A stretch of DNA of 35,607 bases from a bacterium (GTDB lineage Bacteria > Myxococcota_A > UBA9042): NCBI GenBank assembly GCA_030425545.1, contig JAUIAC010000030.1, forward strand, positions 1-35,607, read 5' to 3'. Of this stretch, positions 24,951-32,353 are shown piece by piece; within the stretch, counting starts at the first letter, position 1; each line of letters opens with the position of its first letter. The translations under genes and the position numbers were made by a program. The notes under the pieces are model-generated. The model saw nothing but the letters and a program-made list of their open reading frames with translations. It did not search any database and had not been told where the DNA came from.

Positions 24951-25799
24951 ATGGCGGCCATGTGGTTTGACACTCCCGCGATCCGGCAGCTCATCGACCT
25001 CGGCCTGACGGAGGACGTCGGGACCGGCGACGCCGCCACCGACGCCACCGTGGACCCCACGCTGCAGCGCACGGCTGGTGTGGTCGCCAAGTCGCCGCTG
25101 GTGGTGTGCGGCGGTCCGCTCTTCGCCCAGGTCATGCGTCGGGTCGACCCGACGATCACGGTGACGCAGCTGGTGGCGGAGGGCGCGCGCGCGACGCCTG
25201 GCGAACGGGTGCTGAGCATCGACGGGCGCGTCGCCGCGATCCTGACGGCAGAGCGGCTGGCGCTGAACTTCATGGGCCGCCTCTCCGGGATCGCCACCGC
25301 GGCGCGGCGCTGCGCCGACGCGGTCGCCGGCACGAACGCCGTCGTGCTCGACACGCGCAAGACCCTGCCCGGCTTCCGCAGCCTGGACAAGTACGCCGTG
25401 CGGACCGGCGGCGGCGGCAACCACCGGACGGCGCTCGACGCGGGGATCTTGATCAAGGAGAACCACATCATGGCCGCGGGTGGCGTGGCAGAGGCGGTCT
25501 CCCGTGCGCGCGCGAGCGGCACCCACCTGCTCAAGGTCGAGGTCGAGATCGAGCGGCTCGATCAGCTCGAGGCGGCCATCGCGGCGGGCGCCGACGTGGT
25601 CATGTTGGACAACATGGACAACGCGCTGCTGCGCGAGGCCGTCGCGCTGGCGCGCGGGCGCGTGCAGCTCGAGGCCAGCGGCAACATGGACCTGGCGCGG
25701 CTCCCCTCGGTCGCGGCCACCGGGGTCGACTTCATCTCCATGGGCGCCCTGACCCACACGGTCACCGTGGGCGACCTCTCGCTGCGCCTGGATCCTTGA
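24951..25799 (+). CDS. nadC: Nicotinate-nucleotide pyrophosphorylase (quinolinate phosphoribosyltransferase) NadC
   Basis: Converts quinolinate and PRPP to nicotinate mononucleotide, CO2 and pyrophosphate in de novo NAD synthesis. The 282-residue length fits the family. Motifs: LTEDVGTGDAATDA at the N-terminus, LDTRKTLPGFRSLDKYAV, GGGGNHRTALDAGILIKENHI, VEVE, DVVMLDNMDN, LEASGNMDL and FISMGALTH. Two ATG codons nine bases apart (24951 and 24960) could start it; neither has a clear ribosome binding site, and I took the first. It begins a compact cofactor cluster: its stop overlaps the birA start, and coaX and queE follow. nadA and nadB are not in the window. Confidence 0.96.
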   Translation: MAAMWFDTPAIRQLIDLGLTEDVGTGDAATDATVDPTLQRTAGVVAKSPLVVCGGPLFAQVMRRVDPTITVTQLVAEGARATPGERVLSIDGRVAAILTAERLALNFMGRLSGIATAARRCADAVAGTNAVVLDTRKTLPGFRSLDKYAVRTGGGGNHRTALDAGILIKENHIMAAGGVAEAVSRARASGTHLLKVEVEIERLDQLEAAIAAGADVVMLDNMDNALLREAVALARGRVQLEASGNMDLARLPSVAATGVDFISMGALTHTVTVGDLSLRLDP

Positions 25800-26740
25800 G
25801 CGACCGGGAGACCACGCCCGACGCGAGCGACGTCGCCGCCGCTCCCTGGCCAGCGCTGCACCTCGACGGTCGGTGGCGCCCGCCCCTCCTCCTGGACCAG
25901 ACCGGCTCCACCAACGACGACCTGATCGCGTGGGCGACACGCTCGCCGCCGCCGCTCGGCACGTGGACCTTGGTCGCCGCGCGTCAGCAGCGTGCGGGGC
26001 GAGGCCGGCGAGGACGGCGGTGGTGGTCCGCGCCCGGCGGGTCCCTGCTCTTCACGGTCGCGACCCGGCTCCAGCTCCCGGCGCGGTGCTGGCCGCGCGC
26101 CTCGCTCGTGGTGGGCGACGCCGTGGCGCGGGGCCTCGAGTCCGCCCTCGGCGTGTCGCTGGGGCTGCGGTGGCCCAACGACCTCATGAGCCGCGAGGCC
26201 CCAGCCCGCAAGGTGGGTGGCGTGCTCTGCGAGCGCGTGGAGCTCCCAGGCGGCGCAGCGCTGTGGGTCGCCGGCGTGGGGCTGAACGTGCGGCCCCTGA
26301 CCTCAGCCGCCGGCGCGCCCGATCTTGCGGCGCACGCCGTGGGACTGGACACCTTGCGCCGCGCCGCCCACAGCCAAAGCGCGGCGGACGGCGTGCACCC
26401 CACCCCAGAGGTCGACGTGCCGACGCTGCTCGCTCCCTTGGCCAGGGCGATCGCGGACGACGTCGACGCCTGGCAGCGACGGGCCGGGCGCCTGCTCGCA
26501 GACCGGCTCAGCGCGCGGCTGCTCTTTCGCGACGCCGAGGTGGGGCTGGACCTCGGCGACGGCTCCCGGTCCGCCTACTGGCTCGACGGCGTCGACGACA
26601 CCGGCGCGCTGCGGGTTCGGCGTGTGACCCAGGGCGCTCCGACAGGCGCGCAGGAGCGCGTCGTGCCGCTTCGGCTGCTGGATGCGCGGACCGATCCGCC
26701 ATGGCATCATCCGCCCGCCCTGGCCCAGGAGCCGGGTTGA
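25796..26740 (+). CDS. birA: Biotin--[acetyl-CoA-carboxylase] ligase (BirA, ligase-only form)
   Basis: Activates biotin to biotinyl-5'-AMP and attaches it to the carrier lysine of biotin-dependent carboxylases. Motifs: QTGSTNDDL near residue 37, then the biotinyl-AMP loop AGRGRRGRRWWSAPGGSLLFTV (one residue per consensus position except a double Trp), RWPNDLM, KVGGVLCE and WVAGVGLNV; a small C-terminal SH3-like part follows (LDGVDDTGALRV). No N-terminal helix-turn-helix is present, so it should not act as the biotin repressor. The frame is open far upstream inside nadC; the best start is a TTG at 25796 overlapping the nadC stop (TTGA), giving 314 residues. The segment of about residues 175-225 looks like a family-specific insertion. 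coaX follows after 10 bases. Confidence 0.9.
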   Translation: MSDRETTPDASDVAAAPWPALHLDGRWRPPLLLDQTGSTNDDLIAWATRSPPPLGTWTLVAARQQRAGRGRRGRRWWSAPGGSLLFTVATRLQLPARCWPRASLVVGDAVARGLESALGVSLGLRWPNDLMSREAPARKVGGVLCERVELPGGAALWVAGVGLNVRPLTSAAGAPDLAAHAVGLDTLRRAAHSQSAADGVHPTPEVDVPTLLAPLARAIADDVDAWQRRAGRLLADRLSARLLFRDAEVGLDLGDGSRSAYWLDGVDDTGALRVRRVTQGAPTGAQERVVPLRLLDARTDPPWHHPPALAQEPG

Positions 26741-26750
26741 ACGAGGCGCC

Positions 26751-27536
26751 ATGCTGCTCGCGATCGACATCGGAAACACCAACACGGTCATCGGCATCTA
26801 CCGAGGCGACACGCTCGTCGATCACCTCCGCATCGAGAGTCGCCGCAGCGCCACCAGCGACGAGTACGGCGCGCTGGTCGGCACGATGCTGGCGCAGCGT
26901 GGCATCACCTTGGACGCGGTCGAGCACGCCATCATCGGCTCGGTGGTGCCGCCCCTGACCGCCGTCTTCGAGGGGCTGTGCCGACGCTGGCTGGACAAGG
27001 AGCCCATGGTGGTCGGCCCGGGCATCCGCACGGGCATGCCGATCTTGTACGACAACCCACGCGAGGTGGGCGCCGATCGCATCGTCAACGCCATCGCGGC
27101 CTACGCCCGGTGCAGCCGCGCCTGCATCGTGGTGGATTTCGGCACGGCGACGACCTTCGACGTGATCAACGCGCAGGGCGCCTACCTGGGTGGCGTCATC
27201 GTCCCCGGGGTCGGCATCAGCGCCGACGCGCTCTTCAGCCGCGCGGCCAAGCTGCCGCGCGTCGAGGTCGTGCGCCCGCGCAGCGTCATCGGCAAGACCA
27301 CGGTCGACGCGATCCAGTCTGGGCTGGTGTACGGCTACGTCGGGCTGGTCGAAGGCCTGGTACAGCGCATCGCCGGGGAGCTCCAGTGCGAGCCGGCGGT
27401 GATCGCGACCGGCGGCCTGGCGCCGCTGATCGGGCGTGAGTCCGACGTCATCGACGAGGTGGTGGAGTTCCTGACGCTGGACGGCCTGCAGATGGCGTGG
27501 GCTCGCAACGCACCCGGCCGCGGCGGCCCCTCGTGA
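26751..27536 (+). CDS. coaX: Type III pantothenate kinase CoaX
   Basis: Phosphorylates pantothenate, the first step of CoA synthesis; type III enzymes are not feedback-inhibited by CoA and need a monovalent cation. The 261-residue length is typical. Seen: the phosphate-binding AIDIGNTNT at residues 4-12, GADRIVNAIAAY, the second ASKHA motif VVDFGTATTFDVI, and GGVIVPGVGISADALFSRAAKLP. The ATG at 26751 lies after GAGG with suitable spacing; the upstream open frame belongs to the 3' end of birA read in another phase. It starts 10 bases after birA and its stop overlaps the queE start. birA-coaX adjacency is common in bacteria. Confidence 0.97.
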   Translation: MLLAIDIGNTNTVIGIYRGDTLVDHLRIESRRSATSDEYGALVGTMLAQRGITLDAVEHAIIGSVVPPLTAVFEGLCRRWLDKEPMVVGPGIRTGMPILYDNPREVGADRIVNAIAAYARCSRACIVVDFGTATTFDVINAQGAYLGGVIVPGVGISADALFSRAAKLPRVEVVRPRSVIGKTTVDAIQSGLVYGYVGLVEGLVQRIAGELQCEPAVIATGGLAPLIGRESDVIDEVVEFLTLDGLQMAWARNAPGRGGPS

Positions 27537-28189
27537 GCGCGGCCGCGGAGCGGGTCGGCGTCACCGAGCTCTATGCTTCGATTCAGGGGGAGTCCACCCA
27601 CGCCGGGCGCCCGTGCACCTTCGTCCGCCTCGCGGGGTGCCCGCTGCGCTGCCGTTGGTGCGACACCGAGTACAGCTTCGACGCGGGCGATCGCCTCGAC
27701 ATCGCGACCGTGGTCGAGCGTGTCCGCGCCCTCGGCGTCGCGCTGGTGGAGGTCACCGGCGGCGAGCCGCTCTCGCAGCGGGGCTGCCGTCCCCTGCTGA
27801 CGGCGCTGTGCGACGCCGGGTTCGAGGTCCTGCTCGAGACCAGCGGCGCGGTCACGCTGGCCGGCGTCGACCCCCGTGTGACCTGCATCGTGGACCTGAA
27901 GTGCCCGGGCTCGGGGGAGTCGGAGCGCAACCTGCTCGACGAGCTGGCCGCCCTGCGCCCGCAAGACGAGCTCAAGATCGTCGCCGCAGACGAGGACGAC
28001 CTGCGCTGGGCGCTGGCGCAGCTCCGCGGTCCGCTCCGAGCCACAGCCGCGCAGGTGCTCTGGTCGCCGGTCTACAACGAGCTCGCTCCGGACCGCCTGG
28101 CGGCCTTCCTCCTCGCCGAGCGTGCCCCGGGGCGAATGCAGATTCAGCTCCACAAGGTGCTCTGGCCGGATCAGGACCGCGGCGTCTGA
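27533..28189 (+). CDS. queE: 7-carboxy-7-deazaguanine synthase QueE (radical SAM)
   Basis: Forms the 7-deazaguanine ring from 6-carboxytetrahydropterin on the way to queuosine or other deazapurines. With a GTG start overlapping the coaX stop (GTGA) it has 218 residues. The CxxxCxxC iron-sulfur motif is C36-C40-C43 in GCPLRCRWCDTEYSFD, with YASIQGES upstream and VTGGEPLSQ as the SAM-binding GGE motif. The partial radical-SAM barrel and the C-terminal HKVLWPD are family traits. An in-frame ATG at 27497, inside coaX, would add twelve unsupported residues. queC, queD and queF are not in the window, so the end product is uncertain: queuosine in tRNA is likeliest, deazaguanine DNA modification less so. 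Confidence 0.94.
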   Translation: MSAAAERVGVTELYASIQGESTHAGRPCTFVRLAGCPLRCRWCDTEYSFDAGDRLDIATVVERVRALGVALVEVTGGEPLSQRGCRPLLTALCDAGFEVLLETSGAVTLAGVDPRVTCIVDLKCPGSGESERNLLDELAALRPQDELKIVAADEDDLRWALAQLRGPLRATAAQVLWSPVYNELAPDRLAAFLLAERAPGRMQIQLHKVLWPDQDRGV

Positions 28190-28282
28190 CAGCGCCCGGC
28201 TTCCAGGACGATCGCGCGCCGAGAACGCCGACCCTTCTCTCCCCAGCTCGCCCCCAAAGCGGGCCTCGACTCAGGAGCAGCG

Positions 28283-29932
28283 ATGCGCCGTCATGAAGGC
28301 TCAAGCCCCCGACAGACCCGCGTGGTCGCGACCATCGGGCTCTGTCCGGAAGAGACCTACGCCACGTTCCTCGACAGCATGGCCGAGGCGGGCGTCGACG
28401 TGCTTCGGCTGAACATGTCCCATGCCCGCGCGGGCTACGCGAAGGAGCGCGAGATCCTGGCGTGGGCCAACCGACCGATCATCGACGGGAGCGCTCCCCA
28501 GGTGGCGGTGCTGGCTGACCTGCAGGGTCCCAAGGCCCGCATCGGCGAGCTCCCCACCGACGGCCTGCCGCTCGCCGACGGCGACACGGTGACCCTCGTC
28601 GTCGACGACGTGGTCGACAACACGGCGGCGCTCGCGGCCGACGCGAGCGAGCCCCGTCACTGGCACGTGCCCCTGCCGGGCGACGTCGGCCCGGCGGTGA
28701 CCCGCGCGCTCCGGACCCTGCAGAACCGGCAGCCCGGCTCCTGCCCGCGGGTGCTCTTTGGCGACGGTGAGATCGTGGTCGAGGTGACCGCGGTCGCCCA
28801 CAGTGCGGCCCACGCCCGTGTCGTCGCCGGCGGCGCGCTCGGGAGCCGCAAGGGCGTCACCATTCGCGGCGTCGACATCGACCTCGACCCCTTCCCCGCC
28901 AAGGACCAGGCCGACCTCGACTTTCTCCTCGACCAGGGCATCGACTTCCTCGCCGTCTCCTTTGTCCGGACCGCGAGCGACCTCAAGCGCGTCCGACGCT
29001 ACATCGCGGAGAGCCAGGGAGCAGACGGCCCGCAGATCCGCCTCATCGCCAAGATCGAGACGCTCGCCGCCATCGACAACATCGACGGCATCATCGAGGC
29101 CTGCGACGGCGTGATGATCGCGCGCGGCGATCTCGGGCTGCAGCTCGGGGTCGAAGAGGTGCCGCTGGCGCAGAAGACGCTGGCCACCAAGGCCCGTGAG
29201 CGGGGCAAGCCGGTCATCGTCGCGACCCAGATGCTCGAGTCGATGATCCACAACCCAGCGCCGACCCGCGCCGAGGCGACCGACGTGTTCAACGCCATCC
29301 TCGACGGAGGTGACGCGGTGATGTTGTCCGGCGAGACCAGCGTCGGCTCCCGCCCCTACACCGTGGTGGAGACCATCGCGCGGCTGGCCTTGGTGGCGGA
29401 GCGCTATCGCAGCAACCCCGAGGCCCTCAAGCGGGACCGCAAGTGGATGCGCCGCTACGCCCGCGAGCACGCCGAGGACCCCTTCATTGGGCGCATCAAC
29501 GAAGAGTTTGCGCTGACCGCGGTGCAGTTTGCCGAGCACATCCCGGCGACGGCGGTGGTGTCCTTCACCCGCTCGGGTGGCACGCCGCGACGCCTGTCCC
29601 GCTACCGCAGCGCCGTGCCCCTCCTGGCGGTCTGCAGCGACGACCGGGTCGCGCGCTCGCTCCTGCTCTGCTACGGCGTGCACCCCATCGTCGTGCGGGA
29701 CTTCGACGTGGACCGCGACGGGACCTCGCCCATGGTCGACGCGGCGCGCGACGTGCTGCGCACCCGCTACGGGCTGACGCCTGGCGACGCCCTGGTGCTG
29801 ACCGACGGCTTCAACTGGCCCCGCGGCGGGACCAACAGCCTGCGCGTGCTGGTGGAAGATCTGGACGCCGCGCGGGGCAAGGAGCGCAAGCGGCGGAGCA
29901 CCGGCCGTTTCCGCAACGTCATGCCGCGCTGA
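28283..29932 (+). CDS. pyk: Pyruvate kinase
   Basis: Transfers phosphate from phosphoenolpyruvate to ADP, the last step of glycolysis. At 549 residues it is ~70 longer than most bacterial enzymes; the extra length lies mainly in the B-domain region (about residues 86-200), which still has VLFGDGEI and KGV. Catalytic core landmarks: RVVATIG, VDVLRLNMSHA, DLQGPKARIGE, the Mg2+/Lys motif IAKIET near residue 256, MIARGDLGLQLGVEEVPLAQK, VATQMLESMI, PTRAEATDV and DAVMLSGETS. The C-terminal regulatory domain is present (FTRSGGTPRRLSRYR). The start ATG follows AGGAGCAGCG. It lies 93 bases after queE and converges on rnd with a 24-base gap. Confidence 0.95.
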   Translation: MRRHEGSSPRQTRVVATIGLCPEETYATFLDSMAEAGVDVLRLNMSHARAGYAKEREILAWANRPIIDGSAPQVAVLADLQGPKARIGELPTDGLPLADGDTVTLVVDDVVDNTAALAADASEPRHWHVPLPGDVGPAVTRALRTLQNRQPGSCPRVLFGDGEIVVEVTAVAHSAAHARVVAGGALGSRKGVTIRGVDIDLDPFPAKDQADLDFLLDQGIDFLAVSFVRTASDLKRVRRYIAESQGADGPQIRLIAKIETLAAIDNIDGIIEACDGVMIARGDLGLQLGVEEVPLAQKTLATKARERGKPVIVATQMLESMIHNPAPTRAEATDVFNAILDGGDAVMLSGETSVGSRPYTVVETIARLALVAERYRSNPEALKRDRKWMRRYAREHAEDPFIGRINEEFALTAVQFAEHIPATAVVSFTRSGGTPRRLSRYRSAVPLLAVCSDDRVARSLLLCYGVHPIVVRDFDVDRDGTSPMVDAARDVLRTRYGLTPGDALVLTDGFNWPRGGTNSLRVLVEDLDAARGKERKRRSTGRFRNVMPR

Positions 29933-29938
29933 GGCGCC

Positions 29939-29954
29939 CCGCCCCGGTGGGCGG
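29939..29954. terminator. Candidate bidirectional terminator between pyk and rnd
   Basis: CCGCCC pairs with GGGCGG around a CGGT loop, filling most of the 24-base gap between the convergent pyk and rnd stop codons. No U-run follows on either strand. Confidence 0.35.
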
Positions 29955-29956
29955 CC

Positions 29957-31150
29957 CTACTCGGCCATCCGGCGAAACACGACGCCGAGGCCGCGCTCTC
30001 CGTGGCGCTCACAGGCGACGTTGACCCGACCGTCGAGCAGATCCCAGATCAGCTCTCCGAGCAGCTCACGCCGCCACCCGACCAGGCCAAACGCGTCGAG
30101 CAGCCCCTCGCGCTCGATGGTCCCCGCCTGCAACACCCGCTGCACCACCTTGCGCCGCAAGAGCAGCTGTGGCGCCAGATCTTCACGGTCCGCCACCTCG
30201 TTGACCATCAGCATGATCAGCGCTGCGGCGGCGTCCATGCCGGGCGTCGTCGGTGGTCGCGCCTTGGGTTGCTCCAGCGGTGTGTGCTGGCCGCGGGCGA
30301 CCGCCGCGATCCAGCGGTCTCCGTAGCGATGCACGTTGCGGTTGTTGAGGCGCCGGTTGCCCTTGAGGTCGTCGCGCGCCTGCGGCATCCGCCGGGCCAG
30401 GGTCATGAGCACGTCGTCGGAGACCAGGAAGTGCGGCACCAGATCCTGCTCTGCGGCCAGCCTCTCCCGCTCTGCGGCCAGCTCCACCAGCACGCCGCCC
30501 TCCCGCGCGCGCAGCTTGCGGTAGCCGCTCACGCGCCGGTAGGCGAGCTGCGGGTTGCGCTGGTAGCGCTCGCTGTTGCCCAGCGGCAGGCACTCTTCGG
30601 CCACCCAGCCGGACCGACCACGCTGGTCGAGATCGGTGGACAGGACATGGTGGGCGTGGAGCAGGTAGCGCACGTCGTTGGCGGCGTACTCGCCCTGTCG
30701 CGCGGGCAGCGGACGCACGCTCCAGTCCGCCATCTGCGCACCCTTGGGCAGGCGCACGCCAGCGACCTCTCGCAGCAGCCCGGTGAGGCCGACCTGCAGG
30801 CCAAAGCCCAGAAACGACGCGGCGACCTGGGTGTCGAAGACGCCCTCGAACACCGTGTTGTAGCGGAGAAAGAGGATCTCCAGGTCGTTGTGGAGCGCGT
30901 GCCCGATCAGCAGCGGCGTCGGACCGGCCACCGCCTCGAAGAGCGGCTTGAGGTCGACGTCGGCGAGAGGATCAACGAGCCAGATGTCGTCTTCGGTCGC
31001 GAGCTGCACCAGCATCAGGTGCGGCACGTAGGACCGCTCTCCGTGAAACTCGGTGTCGAGCGCCACGCGAGGCTTGTCTCGAAGGTGACTGGCGAGCCGC
31101 TCGACGTCGTCCTGCGTCGCGACCCAATGGGGCTCTGATTGTGGGATCAT
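29957..31150 (-). CDS. rnd: Ribonuclease D (DEDDy 3'-5' exoribonuclease with HRDC domain)
   Basis: Trims 3' ends of tRNA precursors and other stable RNAs. The chosen ATG at 31150 gives 397 residues, as expected. The four acidic metal ligands are visible: D32 and E34 in LDTEFHGE, the Asp in IGHALHNDLEIL, and the last Asp in YAANDVRYLL together with the catalytic Tyr. The middle and C-terminal parts carry HRDC-like helices (WRRELLGELIWDLLDGR at the end). Longer open frame upstream is not conserved. It is divergent from xseB across 177 bases and convergent with pyk. Confidence 0.93.
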   Translation of the reverse strand: MIPQSEPHWVATQDDVERLASHLRDKPRVALDTEFHGERSYVPHLMLVQLATEDDIWLVDPLADVDLKPLFEAVAGPTPLLIGHALHNDLEILFLRYNTVFEGVFDTQVAASFLGFGLQVGLTGLLREVAGVRLPKGAQMADWSVRPLPARQGEYAANDVRYLLHAHHVLSTDLDQRGRSGWVAEECLPLGNSERYQRNPQLAYRRVSGYRKLRAREGGVLVELAAERERLAAEQDLVPHFLVSDDVLMTLARRMPQARDDLKGNRRLNNRNVHRYGDRWIAAVARGQHTPLEQPKARPPTTPGMDAAAALIMLMVNEVADREDLAPQLLLRRKVVQRVLQAGTIEREGLLDAFGLVGWRRELLGELIWDLLDGRVNVACERHGERGLGVVFRRMAE

Positions 31151-31315
31151 GACCGCTCTCAAGGCGGCGCGGGGATGCGCGCAGGGGGGGCAGGACCATA
31201 GCACACCGTCGCGGGAAGCCGGACCCCGCGTGGCGGGGGCGAGACGGGACCTCTTTGGGGCCGACGGGACCCGGGCCTTTCGGTGGGCGGCTGGACGCGG
31301 TATCTGTGACGTATC

Positions 31316-31323
31316 GGGAGGTG
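31316..31323 (+). promoter_or_regulatory. Ribosome binding site that supports the TTG start of xseB
   Basis: GGGAGGTG, four bases before a TTG codon at 31328, is one of the strongest Shine-Dalgarno sequences in the window. It supports initiation at that rare start codon. Confidence 0.75.
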
Positions 31324-31327
31324 CAAG

Positions 31328-31561
31328 TTGAGCGAGACCCAAGACCAGCAGCCCGCGTTCGAAGGGCTCATGGAAGAGCTCGAGGGCATCGTCGGGCGGC
31401 TCGAGCGGGGCGAGCTCTCCCTCGAGGAGAGCCTGAGCGCCTTTGAGCGCGGAGTGGGCATCAGCCGGACCGCGTCGTCGATGCTGGACCAGGCCGAGGC
31501 CCGCGTGGAGCTGCTCGTGCGCGCGGAGCCGCCCGAGACGGCGCCGCTCGACGAGGCCTGA
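31328..31561 (+). CDS. xseB: Exodeoxyribonuclease VII small subunit
   Basis: A 77-residue protein that coils around the large subunit XseA to form exonuclease VII, which degrades single-stranded DNA to oligonucleotides. The family pattern is complete: FEGLMEELEGIVGRLERGELSLEESLSAFERGV, broken only by normal substitutions, and a later SMLDQAEARVELL. The start is TTG with an excellent ribosome binding site. tlyA begins at the very next base after its stop. xseA is not present in the window, although xseA-xseB is a usual pair. Confidence 0.94.
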   Translation: MSETQDQQPAFEGLMEELEGIVGRLERGELSLEESLSAFERGVGISRTASSMLDQAEARVELLVRAEPPETAPLDEA

Positions 31562-32353
31562 GTGGCCGTGCCGCGACGGCGCCTCGACAGCCGGCTGGTC
31601 GACGACTCGCTGGCCGTCGACCTGCGCGAGGCCCGCGGGCTGATCATGCGTGGCGACGTGGTCGTGGGCGACAAGCGCGCCGACAAGCCCGGCCTGCAGG
31701 TGCGCGATGACACGCCGGTCCGGCTGCGCAACGCCGTGGTCCGCAAGCGCTTTGTCTCCCGCGGCGGCGACAAGCTCGACGCGGCGCTCGACGACCTCGA
31801 CCTGGCGGTGGCGAGCCTGGACTGCCTGGACGTCGGCGCCTCCACGGGCGGCTTCACCGACTGCCTCCTGCAACGTGGCGCCGCCCGCGTCATCGCCCTC
31901 GACGTGGGCTACGGGCTCCTGGCCGACGCGCTGCGCCGGGACCCGCGCGTGCTGGTTCACGAGCGGACCAACGCGCGCACGCTGACGCCAGACCAGCTGC
32001 CCTTTTCGCCAGCGCTGACCGTGGTCGACGCGAGCTTCATCTCCCTGCGCTCGCTCTTGCCAGCGCTGACCGCGGTGGCGGTCCCCGGGGGCTACCTGCT
32101 CGCCATGGTGAAGCCGCAGTTCGAGCTGCCGCGCGCAGAGGTCCCCCAGGGCGGCGTCGTGCGCGACGAGGGGGCGCGTCGCCGAGCCAGCGCCAGCGTG
32201 ACCGACGCGGCCTCGGGGCTCGGGTGGCACGAGGTGGCCACCGTGGACAGCCGGGTCGCGGGACCAGAGGGCAACGTCGAGCGCTTCGTGCTCCTGCGAC
32301 GCCCGCCGCTCGCCCCGGACGAGCGGGAGACTCGGAGCGGGGCCAGGCCATGA
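31562..32353 (+). CDS. tlyA: TlyA-family 2'-O-ribose rRNA methyltransferase (S4 + FtsJ-like domains)
   Basis: TlyA enzymes 2'-O-methylate 16S and/or 23S rRNA (C1409 and C1920 in mycobacteria); the old name is hemolysin A. The 263 residues hold an N-terminal S4 RNA-binding domain (RLDSRLVDDSLA to about residue 60), then the Rossmann methyltransferase with FVSRGGDKL, the SAM motif LDVGASTGGFTDCLLQRGA, VVDASFISLRSL, MVKPQFE and the late GNVERFVLL. These supply a K-D-K-E set typical of 2'-O-methyltransferases. It starts with GTG immediately after the xseB stop and overlaps the ROK gene (ATGA). dxs, recN and nadK, frequent neighbours in other bacteria, are missing. Confidence 0.93.
   Translation: MAVPRRRLDSRLVDDSLAVDLREARGLIMRGDVVVGDKRADKPGLQVRDDTPVRLRNAVVRKRFVSRGGDKLDAALDDLDLAVASLDCLDVGASTGGFTDCLLQRGAARVIALDVGYGLLADALRRDPRVLVHERTNARTLTPDQLPFSPALTVVDASFISLRSLLPALTAVAVPGGYLLAMVKPQFELPRAEVPQGGVVRDEGARRRASASVTDAASGLGWHEVATVDSRVAGPEGNVERFVLLRRPPLAPDERETRSGARP

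Noticed and set aside
25106..25795. A long N-terminal extension of BirA, possibly a fused regulatory domain
   Set aside because: It is nadC read in another frame and looks like random Arg/Gly-rich sequence with no helix-turn-helix. The TTG overlapping the nadC stop is a better start.
27400..27560. A preQ1 riboswitch upstream of queE
   Set aside because: queE starts inside the coaX stop codon, leaving no untranslated leader for a riboswitch.
31224..31238. A CCCCGC/GCGGGG hairpin and the TATCTG at 31301 as a defined xseB promoter and terminator
   Set aside because: The TATCTG has no matching -35 at 17 bases (TTTCGG), and a 6-bp GC stem is not unusual at this base composition.
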